From Bin87 sp965203855 (GTDB lineage Bacteria > Chloroflexota > Dehalococcoidia > Lucifugimonadales > UBA3495), in NCBI GenBank assembly GCA_965203855.1, contig CBDBDN010000005.1, positions 682,001 to 746,000 of the forward strand: a stretch of DNA of 64,000 nucleotides. Direction: 5' to 3'. The notes beneath the pieces were generated by a model. That model was not told the origin of the DNA. It saw only the letters and a list, made by a program, of their open reading frames with translations, and searched no databases. The translations under genes and the position numbers were made by a program. This document shows positions 8,666 to 17,135 of the stretch, piece after piece (position 1 is the stretch's first letter; each line of letters starts with the position of its first letter).

Positions 8666-8696
8666 TTCAAAGATGCCCGAATCACGCAAGCATACC

Positions 8697-9239
8697 CTAG
8701 TCCAGCGCCATCGCCCGCCGCATCATCTCATCCCAATCCACCGCCGTGCTGCCCGCCCCGATCTCCCCCAGCGCGTTGGCGTCGCTGACGCTGAAAGTTA
8801 GCAGCCCATGCGCCTCGGCAATCCGCTCTACCTGCGGGCGGCGGATGTGCCAGTTGTGGTGGCTGTTGGCAACCTCAATGCCGTGTATGTTGTCCTCAAT
8901 CACAATGTTGGGCGTGTAGTATCCGGGATGGCAGTAAGTGCGAAACAGCCGCCCGCCGGGCAGATAAAGTTCGGTGCAGTGGTACTCGTCAAAGGGGCTG
9001 CTTGCCGGACGCACATCAATTTCCTGGCCGGGGATGATGATGGCCTGCCCGCTGAAATGCCGTTCTACGACACGATACAGCTCCATCCCCCAGTCCAGCC
9101 GCCAGTGGTCGGTGATGGCGATGCCGTCCAACCCGGCGGCGCAGATTTGGGCAATGACCGCCTCCGCAATCTCCGGCGTAGGCGGCCGGAAACCGAACAT
9201 TTCGCCAACATGAGTATGAATATCAAGCCGCACGGTCAT
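8697..9239 (-). CDS. PHP-domain phosphoesterase-like protein
   Basis: A 180-residue metal-dependent PHP-domain protein. Motif 1 DIHTHVGE (residues 6-13) carries paired histidines and the acid; GIAITDHW (about 39-46) and IIPGQEIDV (about 68-76) give further metal ligands; FRTYCHPGYY and SDANALGE near the end supply the remaining His/Asp. The protein is shorter than polymerase-associated PHP domains and is probably a stand-alone phosphatase. AGAGGA lies 9 nt before the ATG. The substrate cannot be predicted; neighbours give no clear clue. Confidence 0.75.
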   Translation of the reverse strand: MTVRLDIHTHVGEMFGFRPPTPEIAEAVIAQICAAGLDGIAITDHWRLDWGMELYRVVERHFSGQAIIIPGQEIDVRPASSPFDEYHCTELYLPGGRLFRTYCHPGYYTPNIVIEDNIHGIEVANSHHNWHIRRPQVERIAEAHGLLTFSVSDANALGEIGAGSTAVDWDEMMRRAMALD

Positions 9240-9260
9240 TGCGCTAATCCTCTGCTGATG

Positions 9261-9370
9261 GGCCGGTTACCCGGTGATTGCCGGACAGTAATTGTCCGAT
9301 GCTGATTGCTCGGTTACCCGATGATGATTGCCGGACAGTAATTGCCCGATGCTGATTGCCCGGTTGTCCG
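9261..9370. repeat. 50-bp tandem repeat with inverted-repeat core
   Basis: Two copies, 50 bp apart, of a unit containing ATTGCCGGACAGTAATTG. The core CGGACAGTAATTGTCCG at 9282-9298 is an inverted repeat (CGGACA/TGTCCG); the second copy at 9332-9348 has one change. The repeat lies between the end of the crotonase gene and the start of the PHP gene and could be an operator pair, but no regulator is adjacent. Confidence 0.6.
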
Positions 9371-9377
9371 GTTTAAA

Positions 9378-10223
9378 TCAGTGTCCGGTGAAAACGGGCG
9401 GGCGTTTTTCATCAAAAGCGCGCAGTCCCTCTACGCGGTCGGCAGTGCTGTGCAGCAGGATGCTCAAATCGGCCTCCAGCCGCAGCCCCTGCTCCAGCGT
9501 CAAGTCGGCGCCGGCCCGCACCGCCTCTTTGACATAGCGGCTGGCGATGGGCGCGGCGGCGGCGATTTCGGCGGCCAGCGCGGACACCGCATCATCCAGC
9601 TGCCCGGCGGGAACCACGCGGTTGACCAGCCCAATGTCCAGAGCCTCGGCAGCGGAGAGCAGCCGGCCGGCAAGCAGCAGCTCGCGCGCCCGACCGGAGC
9701 CGACCAGCCGGGGCAGCCGCTGCGTCGCGCCGTCAAAAGGAAACGGGTATTCGTCCAGGCCGCCGCAGCCGATGCGGACGGTGTCGGCGGCAACCCGTAA
9801 ATCTGCGGCTAGGGCCAGCTCCAGGCCGTGGGCAACGGCATCGCCGTTCAGTTTGGCGACAACCGGCATGGGCAGGGCGGCAACGGCATCCGCAACCGCT
9901 ATCGCGTCCAGCCAGGCAATGCGCTGCGGCATTGGGGCTTGTCGGATGTCGTCGGGCGGATTGGCGCGCCCGACGGCGAACACCGGGCCGGCGCCCGTGA
10001 TAACCGCCACGGCAATATCGTCGCGCAGCGACAAGGCGGCGCAGCAGTCGCGCAGCTCGGCGGCAGCCGCTGCGGTGATAGTGGCCGTCGGGCTGCCGGG
10101 CGCAATGGCAATGTCGGCCTGCGGCGGCGCAATCCGATTGGCAATGTATCGGTAACGAATAAGCGGCCTTCCAGGATGGCGCGGGATGGGGCAATGGATG
10201 GCGATCGGTGTGGGATGCGGCAA
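9378..10223 (-). CDS. divergent enoyl-CoA hydratase/isomerase family protein (start uncertain)
   Basis: Crotonase-fold protein. From about IAPGSPTATITAAAAAELRD onward it aligns with the family: VITGAGPVFAVGRANPP (oxyanion-hole strand) and KLNGDAVAHGLELALAADLR, with the first catalytic Glu in GLELAL. The second Glu position reads GLDEYPFPFDGATQRLPRL and is ambiguous. The usual RPxxxNA segment near the N-terminus is missing. No ATG or GTG lies near the expected start: candidates are TTG at 10223 and, with GGAAGG 6 nt upstream, an ATT at 10160. The frame itself is open further upstream into the CoA-transferase gene on the other strand. Degenerate start and motifs suggest an altered or decaying paralogue. 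Confidence 0.65.
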   Translation of the reverse strand: MPHPTPIAIHCPIPRHPGRPLIRYRYIANRIAPPQADIAIAPGSPTATITAAAAAELRDCCAALSLRDDIAVAVITGAGPVFAVGRANPPDDIRQAPMPQRIAWLDAIAVADAVAALPMPVVAKLNGDAVAHGLELALAADLRVAADTVRIGCGGLDEYPFPFDGATQRLPRLVGSGRARELLLAGRLLSAAEALDIGLVNRVVPAGQLDDAVSALAAEIAAAAPIASRYVKEAVRAGADLTLEQGLRLEADLSILLHSTADRVEGLRAFDEKRPPVFTGH

Positions 10224-10319
10224 TGGTAATAGGGTACGATGGGCTTGGCAAGTGCCGGGCGGCCCGATGACATTCTGCCGGCATTGCGTTAGAATGGCGG
10301 GTGTTTGACGAGTTGGGAT

Positions 10320-11033
10320 ATGCCGTTCCGCAAAGTATATGACAGCGCCGCCGCCGCGATTGCCGATATTGGCGATGGCTCTACCGTGCTGATTGGCGGC
10401 GCCGCGCCGCATAGCGCGCCGTCCGGCCTGCTGGACGCGCTCCGCGCCGCCGGCGTCCAGGGGCTTACCGTAGTCTGCGATTTTGATGATGCGGACGGCT
10501 CCGGGGCTGGCGCGGCGAAAATTGCAGAAATGGCCGCTGCCGGCGTCATCTCCCGGCTGATTACTCCGTCATCTTTGACGGACGCAGCGTGCGGAACATT
10601 CCGGCCGCTGCTGGAATCGGGGGAGTTGGCGATTGATATGGTGCCGCGCGGGGTTTTGGCGGAACGGCTGCGCGCCGGCGGCGCCGGCATCGGGGGCGTA
10701 TTCGTTCCCGCAACGGCCGGCGGGGCCAACGCGGACGCCGGCTTGGAAACGCGTACCATCAATGGGGTGGATTGCGTGTTGCAGCCGCCGCTGCGCGCCG
10801 ATTTCGCCCTGCTGCGCGCCGCCCGCGCCGACACTATGGGCAACTTGACCTATCAGGGAGCGCAGCGCGGCTGGAACGCCGTAATGGCCGCCGCCGCCCG
10901 CATTACGATTGCCGAGGCCGACTGCATCGGCGAGCCGGGGACGATTGACCCGGAGTTGGTGATTACTCCCGGCATCTATGTCAACCGGAACGTTGCCGGC
11001 CGCGCCGCCAATGACGCCGGGCCGGACGGGTAA
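10320..11033 (+). CDS. CoA-transferase subunit A, divergent
   Basis: Family I CoA-transferase alpha subunit (237 aa from the ATG at 10320; a TTG at 10305 is an alternative). It retains the late block AERLRAGGAGIGGVFVPATA and the C-terminal LRADFALLRAARADTMGNL and NAVMAAAARITIAEA segments that match the other A domain in this cluster. The N-terminal glycine loop reads IGGAAPHSAPSGLLDAL and is diverged from the GGFG-type CoA loop. It heads a three-gene plus-strand cluster, 5 bp before the next gene. It probably pairs with the degenerate B domain at the N-terminus of that gene; activity is doubtful. Confidence 0.8.
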   Translation: MPFRKVYDSAAAAIADIGDGSTVLIGGAAPHSAPSGLLDALRAAGVQGLTVVCDFDDADGSGAGAAKIAEMAAAGVISRLITPSSLTDAACGTFRPLLESGELAIDMVPRGVLAERLRAGGAGIGGVFVPATAGGANADAGLETRTINGVDCVLQPPLRADFALLRAARADTMGNLTYQGAQRGWNAVMAAAARITIAEADCIGEPGTIDPELVITPGIYVNRNVAGRAANDAGPDG

Positions 11034-11038
11034 CGGGT

Positions 11039-12415
11039 ATGCCGCCGGTTAATCCCGCCAGACTCAACGCCGACGCAATGGCGCAGCGCGTGGCCGGCCT
11101 GATTCCGCCGGGCGCAGTAGTTGCGGTTGACGCCGGATTGCCGGCCTTGGTGCCGGGCGCAACTCCGCCGGCACTGAGGGCCTGGTTTCTGTACGGCAGC
11201 GGGATGCTGAACGATACGCCGCTGGCGATGTCGGATGCGGCGGCCATTGCGCGCGGCGGATATGTGGACATTGCCATCGTCAACGCCGCGCAGGTTGACG
11301 CCGGCGGCAGTTTTGCCGGCGCATCCGTCGCCGCCGGCGGCATATCGGATTTCACGGCCAGCGGCATATCGGATTTCGCCGCCGGCGCCGCGCGCATCGT
11401 GGCAATGCTGCCCCATGCCGATGCCGGCGGGATGCCCAACATCGTTGCTTCGCTGACGCGGCCCGCCGCCGGCGTCGGCTGCGTCAGCGTCATCGTTACC
11501 GATGCGGCGGTGATTGCGGTTGACGGCGGCGGGCTGACGCTGACCGAGCTGGCCCCCGGTTGGACGGCGGATGCGGTACAAGCCGTTACCGGAGCGCCTT
11601 TGTCCATAGCGCCGGATTTACGGGATATGGATTTGAGCGAGCCGGATTTGCGGGAAAAAGACTTGGCGCCGCCCGCCGGCCGGCCGGACCGCAAAGTATA
11701 TTCCGATGGTCGGTCGGCATTGGCGGATTTGCCCGACGGCGCGACGGTGTTCATTGACGGGTTCGGCGGCCCCGGCGGGATGGCGCACTATCTGCTGACC
11801 GCGCTGCGGGATCGGGGCAGCCGCAATTTGACCATCGTCAGCAATACGGCGGGCATCGCCCGGGTGGTCAGTTTCGGTACGCCGCCGGGGCGCACGGCGA
11901 TTGACCACAGCCTGCTGATTGAGAACGGGCAGGTTGCCAAAGCCGTCGCCTCTTTTCCGGTGTCGCCGTCGGTGTCCCGGCCCTCGCAGTTTGAGCTGGC
12001 CTATCGGCGGGGCGAGGTTGAGCTGGAGCTGGTGCCGCAGGGTACGCTGGCGGAAAGGCTGCGGGCCGGCGGCGCCGGCATCCACGCTTTTTATACTCCC
12101 ACCGGCGCCGGCACGCTGATCGCCGAGGGCAAAGAAAGCCGGGAAATTGACGGACGGCAGTACATTCTGGAGTACGGGCTGCGCGCCGATTTCGCCATTA
12201 TTCGCGCGCACCGGGCCGATACCGACGGCAACCTGGTGTATCGCGGCACTTCGCGCAATTTCAACGCCGTGATGGCGCCGGCGGCGCGCATTACGGTAGT
12301 TGAAGTTGATGAAATAGCGCCGGCCGGGACGCTGGATCCGGAGGAAATCGTTACGCCGGGCGTGTTCGTGCAGCGCATCGTCCGGCGTCCGGCCGGCTTT
12401 ACCGGGTACGAATAG
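11039..12415 (+). CDS. fused CoA-transferase: degenerate subunit B + subunit A
   Basis: A 458-residue fusion. Residues 1-190 resemble a CoA-transferase B subunit (GGYVDIAIVNAAQVDAGG, GCVSVIVTDAAVIAVDGGG, ELAPGWTADAVQAVTGAP), but the catalytic glutamate site reads YGSG (52-55) where the intact downstream B subunit has SESG with Glu54. Residues 192-217 are an acidic repeat-like linker; residues 218-458 are a well-conserved A subunit with IDGFGGPGGMAHYLL, AERLRAGGAGIHAFYTP and LRADFAIIRAHRADTDGNL. A 24-bp direct repeat inside the B* part gives GGISDFTASGISDF. The fusion probably arose by duplication of an A-B pair followed by loss of the stop between B and A. The A half likely works with the next gene. 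Confidence 0.82.
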   Translation: MPPVNPARLNADAMAQRVAGLIPPGAVVAVDAGLPALVPGATPPALRAWFLYGSGMLNDTPLAMSDAAAIARGGYVDIAIVNAAQVDAGGSFAGASVAAGGISDFTASGISDFAAGAARIVAMLPHADAGGMPNIVASLTRPAAGVGCVSVIVTDAAVIAVDGGGLTLTELAPGWTADAVQAVTGAPLSIAPDLRDMDLSEPDLREKDLAPPAGRPDRKVYSDGRSALADLPDGATVFIDGFGGPGGMAHYLLTALRDRGSRNLTIVSNTAGIARVVSFGTPPGRTAIDHSLLIENGQVAKAVASFPVSPSVSRPSQFELAYRRGEVELELVPQGTLAERLRAGGAGIHAFYTPTGAGTLIAEGKESREIDGRQYILEYGLRADFAIIRAHRADTDGNLVYRGTSRNFNAVMAPAARITVVEVDEIAPAGTLDPEEIVTPGVFVQRIVRRPAGFTGYE

Positions 12416-12464
12416 CTATCGGAACAGCAATCGGAATGGCAAAAATGCTGCGGGGTATGGCGCT

Positions 12465-13142
12465 ATGGCGATGACGGACGGCAAGGAACGGCTGGATCGG
12501 GCGATTATCGCAATGCGGGTAGCGAAAGAGCTGCCGCCGGGCGGGTATGTCAACTTGGGCATCGGCATACCGACGCTGGTTTCGATGTTCGTTGACGATG
12601 ACAGCGTGGTGTTCTACCACAGCGAAAGCGGCGTGCTGAACTGCGGCCCGCTGGCCGACGATGGCAACGAGGATATTGACCTGATTAACGCCGGCGGGCA
12701 GTTTTTGCAGCCGGCGCCAGGGATGGCCTATTTCTCGTCGGCGGACGCTTTTGCGATGATCCGCGGCGGCCATGTGGATGTTACCGTGTTGGGGGCGCAT
12801 CAGGTATCGGCTACCGGCGATCTGTCCAACTGGATGCTGCCGGAACGCGGCGTCGGCAACATTGGCGGCGCAATGGATCTGGCGGCCGGCGCCGGCCAGG
12901 TAATCGTCGCTATGGAGCATAACGACCGGCAGGGCAACCCCAAAATAGTGCCGGAATGCGACTATCCGCTGACCGGCAAGGGCTGCGTTTCGCTGGTAGT
13001 AACCGATGTAGCGGTGCTGGCGCCGACGCCGGCGGGGATGGTGCTGCGGGAGACGGCGCCGGGCTGGACGCCGGCGGAAGTGCAGTCGGTAACCGGGGCG
13101 CGGCTAATCATACCCGCAACGGTGGGGGAGTACGAGGTCTAG
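12465..13142 (+). CDS. CoA-transferase subunit B (catalytic)
   Basis: Beta subunit (225 aa) of a 3-oxoacid CoA-transferase-type enzyme, moving CoA between acyl-CoA and a free acid. The glycine loop NLGIGIPTLV and the catalytic motif SESGVLNCGP, with nucleophile Glu54, are intact, as are GGHVDVTVLGAHQV, NWMLPERGVGNIGGAMDL and ETAPGWTPAEVQSVTGA. ATGs at 12465 and 12471 are both possible. It follows the fused B*A gene by 49 bp; the A half of that fusion is its natural partner. The cluster would suit catabolism of keto acids together with the ligase and hydratase genes upstream. Confidence 0.9.
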   Translation: MAMTDGKERLDRAIIAMRVAKELPPGGYVNLGIGIPTLVSMFVDDDSVVFYHSESGVLNCGPLADDGNEDIDLINAGGQFLQPAPGMAYFSSADAFAMIRGGHVDVTVLGAHQVSATGDLSNWMLPERGVGNIGGAMDLAAGAGQVIVAMEHNDRQGNPKIVPECDYPLTGKGCVSLVVTDVAVLAPTPAGMVLRETAPGWTPAEVQSVTGARLIIPATVGEYEV

Positions 13143-13191
13143 GCGCGGGCGGCTTGCGCCCCGGCTCTCGTCCTGGGGGAATGCGAATGAT

Positions 13192-13220
13192 GGCATGGAT
13201 GAAGGGGATAAAGGGGGATT
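13192..13220. repeat. GGCATGGAT-type intergenic repeat
   Basis: Sequence begins GGCATGGATGAAGGGGATAA. Relatives occur at 24480-24543 (as an inverted pair), 25724-25757 and 45779-45808. It lies in the 150 bp gap between the CoA-transferase and methyltransferase genes, in which nothing else was recognised. Confidence 0.5.
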
Positions 13221-13292
13221 GGGGATTTTTAGGCGTTGGATTCCGGCTGGCTACGGAGCGACGGCAGGTGACCGGGAATAGCCGATACTCCG

Positions 13293-14108
13293 ATGTTCAA
13301 TGCCAATACTGATACCGATGCCAATGCTGTTTATGCCGCCAAGATTTGCTGTGCCGACCTGTATGCTTCGGAGCTGGCGCGGCTGATACTGGGGGACAGC
13401 CTGCATCCCGGCGGCTTGCGCGCTACTAACCGGCTGGGCCGCGCGCTGGGGCTGCAAGCCGGCTGGAGAGTGCTGGATGTGGCCTGCGGGCTGGGAACCA
13501 GCGCCACGGCGTTGTCCCGCGTGTTTCGCTGCCAGGTCGTGGGGCTGGAGTTGGGCGCAGCGGCGGCCCTTGACGCCCGGCGTCGCGTTCTGTCGCAGCC
13601 CGTGCCGGCCAATGCCGTATTCGTGCGCGGCGATGCCGAAATGCCGCCCTTTCGCGACGCCGCCTTTGACGCCGTAATTGTAGAATGCGCCGCCAGCCTG
13701 TTCCCGGACAAGGCCGCCGCCGTCGCCGAAATCCGCCGGATGCTACGTCCCGGCGGCGTAGTCGGCATCTCTGATGTAACGGTGGCGCCGGGCAGCTTGC
13801 CGCCGGAGCTGGACGGCACAATCGGAATGATGCTCTGTCTTGCCGATGCGCTGCCGGCCGACGGCTACGCCAATCTGTTACAAGACGGCGGCTTTACCGC
13901 AACCGGCCGAGAGGACTGGTCGGGCGAAGTGTTGTCGCTGCTGGCCGAATTGAGGGGCAAGCTGGCATTGGGGCAATGGGCCGGCGCCGCAGCGGAGATG
14001 GCCGATGATTTGGCGGGCGTTGCGCCGGGCTTGCTGGAACGGGTTGACGAGCTGGTACGGCAGGGGCAAATCGGCTATTGGCTGTACACGGCCCGAAAGG
14101 GGGAATAG
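13293..14108 (+). CDS. class I SAM-dependent methyltransferase
   Basis: A 271-residue methyltransferase. The SAM-binding glycine motif DVACGLGTSATALS is at about residues 63-76, followed by the acidic end of strand 2 (VVGLELG), GDAEMPPFRDAAFDAVIVE and EIRRMLRPGGVVGISDV, the layout of the UbiE/arsenite methyltransferase group. The N-terminal segment KICCADLYASELARLILGDS has a CC pair, a feature of a subgroup often linked to metal or arsenic metabolism, but the three-Cys set of true ArsM is not evident. Residues 1-14 are repetitive (NANTDTDANA), so the real start may be slightly downstream. The substrate is unknown. It stands alone between the CoA-transferase cluster and plsY. Confidence 0.8.
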   Translation: MFNANTDTDANAVYAAKICCADLYASELARLILGDSLHPGGLRATNRLGRALGLQAGWRVLDVACGLGTSATALSRVFRCQVVGLELGAAAALDARRRVLSQPVPANAVFVRGDAEMPPFRDAAFDAVIVECAASLFPDKAAAVAEIRRMLRPGGVVGISDVTVAPGSLPPELDGTIGMMLCLADALPADGYANLLQDGGFTATGREDWSGEVLSLLAELRGKLALGQWAGAAAEMADDLAGVAPGLLERVDELVRQGQIGYWLYTARKGE

Positions 14109-14222
14109 ACGCGCGGGACGGCGTATCTGTGATGCGCGGGGCTGTGGTATAGTGCGCTTGTGACGCTCTGATTATTTATCCTCGCTTTTATTACGATTCG
14201 TTATGCTGCCGGAAAAACTGCA

Positions 14223-14978
14223 ATGCTGATGGATGAAATCCTTGGGCTGGCGCCGCGGATGCTGGCGGCGATTCTGGTAGGGTATCTGCTGGGCAGCATA
14301 CCCTTTGCCTACTTCGTAGCGCGGCTCAAGGGCGTGGACATCTTTGCGACCGGCAGCGGCCGGGCCGGGACGGCCAATGTGTTCTGGCACGTGGGGCGAT
14401 ACCGGGGGATGCTGGTGTTCGCCTGCGATGCGGTAAAAGGGCTGGTAGCCGTCTATGTGGCCTGGATGCTGGGCGTACCGGAACTGGCGGCAGTGGCAGC
14501 CGGGCTGGCGGCGGTTGCCGGGCACTGGAAAAGCGTATTCACCGGCTTTAAGGGCGGCGATGGCATGGTAGTGCTGGTGGGGGTGTCGCTGGCCTATCTC
14601 AACTGGTATATCCTGGTCGGAATCGGAGTGGGGTTCGTGTCGGTGCTGCTGTTTCGGCGCTCGCCGTTCCGCTCCTCGCTGGGCATCACGCTGGGGTTCG
14701 CCGCGATGCTGGCGCTCAACACGCTGCGCGGGGTTGACTGGGCGGTGATGCTGTCGCTGACGGCGTTGGCGATGGTGGTAGTTAGCCACAATGTCTTGAC
14801 CCACGCCGACCATCGTCCGGAAACTGCTGAGCCGGCCCGCAGCGACGAATTGCTGATTGAGGACGCGCCCGAAGTGCTGAATGAGGCGGCGCAGCTCAAC
14901 GAGGACGCCATCTTGAACCGGGTAATCGCCGCCGATGCTGTGGACGGCGATGCCGAGCCCTCGGCCCGGCGGCCTTAA
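14223..14978 (+). CDS. plsY: PlsY-like glycerol-3-phosphate acyltransferase
   Basis: Integral membrane acyltransferase (251 aa) expected to transfer an acyl group from acyl-phosphate to glycerol-3-phosphate in phospholipid synthesis. About five to six membrane segments fill residues 8-195. Motifs are recognisable but diverged: YLLGSIPFAYFVARLKGVDI, the GSGRAGTANVF block in place of GSGNPGATN, and GHWKSVFTGFKGGDGM in place of FKGGKG. A hydrophilic tail of about 50 residues rich in Glu/Ala follows the last membrane segment. The changes at GSG and GGxG could mean altered substrate use. A TATAGT hexamer near 14149 may be its -10 box. Confidence 0.8.
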   Translation: MLMDEILGLAPRMLAAILVGYLLGSIPFAYFVARLKGVDIFATGSGRAGTANVFWHVGRYRGMLVFACDAVKGLVAVYVAWMLGVPELAAVAAGLAAVAGHWKSVFTGFKGGDGMVVLVGVSLAYLNWYILVGIGVGFVSVLLFRRSPFRSSLGITLGFAAMLALNTLRGVDWAVMLSLTALAMVVVSHNVLTHADHRPETAEPARSDELLIEDAPEVLNEAAQLNEDAILNRVIAADAVDGDAEPSARRP

Positions 14979-15014
14979 GGCGCCGGCGTTCCCAGGGCGT
15001 GTGGACATATTCAC

Positions 15015-15154
15015 CGTCATTCCAACGCAAGCCGGAATCAAGAGGCGTAATTCCCCTGCTGCGGTAACGGAGCCGGCGAACATAGATTCCGTCTTGCGCC
15101 GGAATGACGGTTGCAGGGGGCCGGAATGACGGTTGCAGGGGGCCGGAATGACGG
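15015..15154. repeat. Two-headed palindromic element with tandem half-units
   Basis: 15015-15110 is a two-headed element with the core CGGTAACGGAGCCGGCGAAC between palindromes. It is followed by tandem 23-bp half-units of the form GGGGGCCGGAATGACGGTTG. It fills the gap between convergent plsY and dctM. Confidence 0.7.
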
Positions 15155-15188
15155 TAAGCAGGGGCGCTGGCTGTCCGGCCCGCAGCGG

Positions 15189-17006
15189 CTAGTTGTAGGC
15201 GCGGGGGCGGAATTCGGAGGAACAAAAGCTCACCTTATCCCAGAATGACGGGTCGCTAGCGGAGGAACGGATCTGGTCGGTTACGCCCTCTACGCCTATT
15301 GCGGACAAACCGGGAGTCTGCTGTACGGTCGCAGCCACCAGTTCGCGGAAGCGCAGCTGTTCCTCTCGAGGCAGCAGGGCTTCGCGGCTGATTTGGTCCA
15401 GGATTTCGGGGCTGGCGCCGGCGGCGCCAGCGATGTTGGATAAGGCGAAGTAATTGGTGGGCGTGTCATAGATGATGCAGGGCGCCCACAGCGCAATGTC
15501 GGGGAAAGCGAACAGCAGCGCAATCACCGCCGCCATACAGCCCATAAAGGGCAGCACGCCGATATAGACGTCGGTAATGGTGCTTTCCGCTAAAGCTTCT
15601 TGGGCGGCGGCGGTCTGTTCGGCCATTTCAGCGTCCACATCCTGGCGCACGCCGTGCAGAATATAGAGGTTGATGCCCTCCGGCGGGCTAATCAGGGCGG
15701 CTTCAACCAGAATCACCATAATGATGCCGAACCAGATTAGGTCGACGCCGACGGCTTCCAGCGACGGCGTCAGGATGGGGATGGTGGTTACCAGCATGGC
15801 GAAACTTTCCATGAAAGTTCCGAGCAGCAGATAAAAGAACACCAGAATGATGACGAACTGCAAGGCGTTGAGCTGCAAGCCGGTAATCCATTCCGAAATG
15901 TCGGAGGATATGCCCAGCCGGGCAAAGGCGAAACTGAGGGTGAACGCCGCCATCACGATGAGCATAATCATTGACGAAGTGCGGACGGTAGAGATGATGG
16001 CGTCCAGCAGCATAAAGCGGATGCCGCGCATTGAGGCGTTCCAGTCGGCGTAGATGCCCTGTAGTTTCTTGTAGAGTTCGTTGGCGATGGCGACGACCAG
16101 CGCGCCGAACACGCCCAGGGCGGCGGCTTCGGTGGGCGTGGCCCAGCCGGTATAGATGGAGCCGAGGACGACTACAATGATAATCAGCACGGGGATGATG
16201 GCTACCATCCCGACCAGGGCTTCGCCGAGCATCCGCAGCCATTCGCGGGTAGCTTCGCCATAGGACAGCATAGTGCGGTCGGCCATTGGCATCCCGGCGG
16301 CCTGTTCCCGGCGCAGCGTTTCCGACTGTTCCGGGGTGTAGCGGCGGATGCCGACGCCGTTGAACCAGGCGCGGTAAAGGCGGCGCACTTGTTCGTCCAT
16401 CGGGGCGGTGCGGGGAAAGATGATTGAGGTAGCAACCATCATCAGTATCATCGTAAAGGCCAGCAGGAATCCGGGGATGAATCCGCCCATATAAAGGCGT
16501 CCGATGGATTCCTCAACAAGGACGCCGTAGATAATCAGTCCGATGCTGGGGGGAATCAGGATGCCCAGAGTGCCGCCGGCGGCTAGGGAGCCGATGACCA
16601 GGCGCTCGCTGTAGCCGCGCTGTCGGAAAGAGGGCAGCGAAACGCGGCTGATGGTAGCGGAAGTGGCGACGCTGGAGCCGGAGCAGGCGGCGAACACGGC
16701 GCAGGACGCAATGTTGGTGTGCAGCAGGCCGCCGGGCAGGAAAACGAGCCAGCGGGACAGCGCGCCGTACATTCGCTCGCCCATGCCGGAGCGCAGCATC
16801 AGCTCGCCCATCAGCAGGAAAAGGGGGACGGCAACCAGGATGAAGTTGGTGTTGCTTTCCCAGGCTTTGTTGCCGAGGATGTTCCAGAGCGGGGCGTCGG
16901 AGAACGCCTGCATCATAACGAGGGACAGGATGCCGAGGGCGCCGGCGACATACAGGCCGACCAGGAAAAAGACCCCCATCATGCTGAATGCGGTTATGAT
17001 TGCCAT
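15189..17006 (-). CDS. dctM: TRAP transporter large permease DctM (extended)
   Basis: Large membrane subunit of a TRAP transporter (605 aa against the usual ~430), which drives substrate uptake with a sodium or proton gradient. It has repeated hydrophobic segments and the family signatures AVPLFLLMGELMLRSGM, AACSGSSVATSATISRVSLP, LAAGGTLGILIPPSIGLIIYG, YTGWATPTEAAALGV and FMESFAMLVTTIPILTP. Extra length comes from a hydrophilic insert around residues 210-265, a Glu/Ala-rich insert near 475-500 and a ~90-residue C-terminal extension beyond the last membrane segment. It follows dctQ by 129 bp in the minus-strand cluster dctP-unknown-dctQ-dctM. Confidence 0.92.
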   Translation of the reverse strand: MAIITAFSMMGVFFLVGLYVAGALGILSLVMMQAFSDAPLWNILGNKAWESNTNFILVAVPLFLLMGELMLRSGMGERMYGALSRWLVFLPGGLLHTNIASCAVFAACSGSSVATSATISRVSLPSFRQRGYSERLVIGSLAAGGTLGILIPPSIGLIIYGVLVEESIGRLYMGGFIPGFLLAFTMILMMVATSIIFPRTAPMDEQVRRLYRAWFNGVGIRRYTPEQSETLRREQAAGMPMADRTMLSYGEATREWLRMLGEALVGMVAIIPVLIIIVVVLGSIYTGWATPTEAAALGVFGALVVAIANELYKKLQGIYADWNASMRGIRFMLLDAIISTVRTSSMIMLIVMAAFTLSFAFARLGISSDISEWITGLQLNALQFVIILVFFYLLLGTFMESFAMLVTTIPILTPSLEAVGVDLIWFGIIMVILVEAALISPPEGINLYILHGVRQDVDAEMAEQTAAAQEALAESTITDVYIGVLPFMGCMAAVIALLFAFPDIALWAPCIIYDTPTNYFALSNIAGAAGASPEILDQISREALLPREEQLRFRELVAATVQQTPGLSAIGVEGVTDQIRSSASDPSFWDKVSFCSSEFRPRAYN

Positions 17007-17135
17007 AGGGCTGCGTCCTCCGGTCGGGCGCTGAACGGGTCAGGCCGGATTGGGATGGCGTATGACTGATGCGGCTAGTGAATGACGGGCGTGCGGGCGG
17101 CGTTGCGCCGGAGTATGACCGGCGGCGGCCGGCGT

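Larger units (their letters stand above)
8475..8682. repeat. Direct repeat copy B upstream of the methyltransferase gene
   Basis: Second copy of the segment at 6837-7082, about 208 bp, lacking the short tandem triplication. It carries the sequence CAATTACGATAGCGATGG, which in copy A encodes the signal peptide of the lipoprotein, and a complete two-headed palindromic element (8571-8665). Confidence 0.85.
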
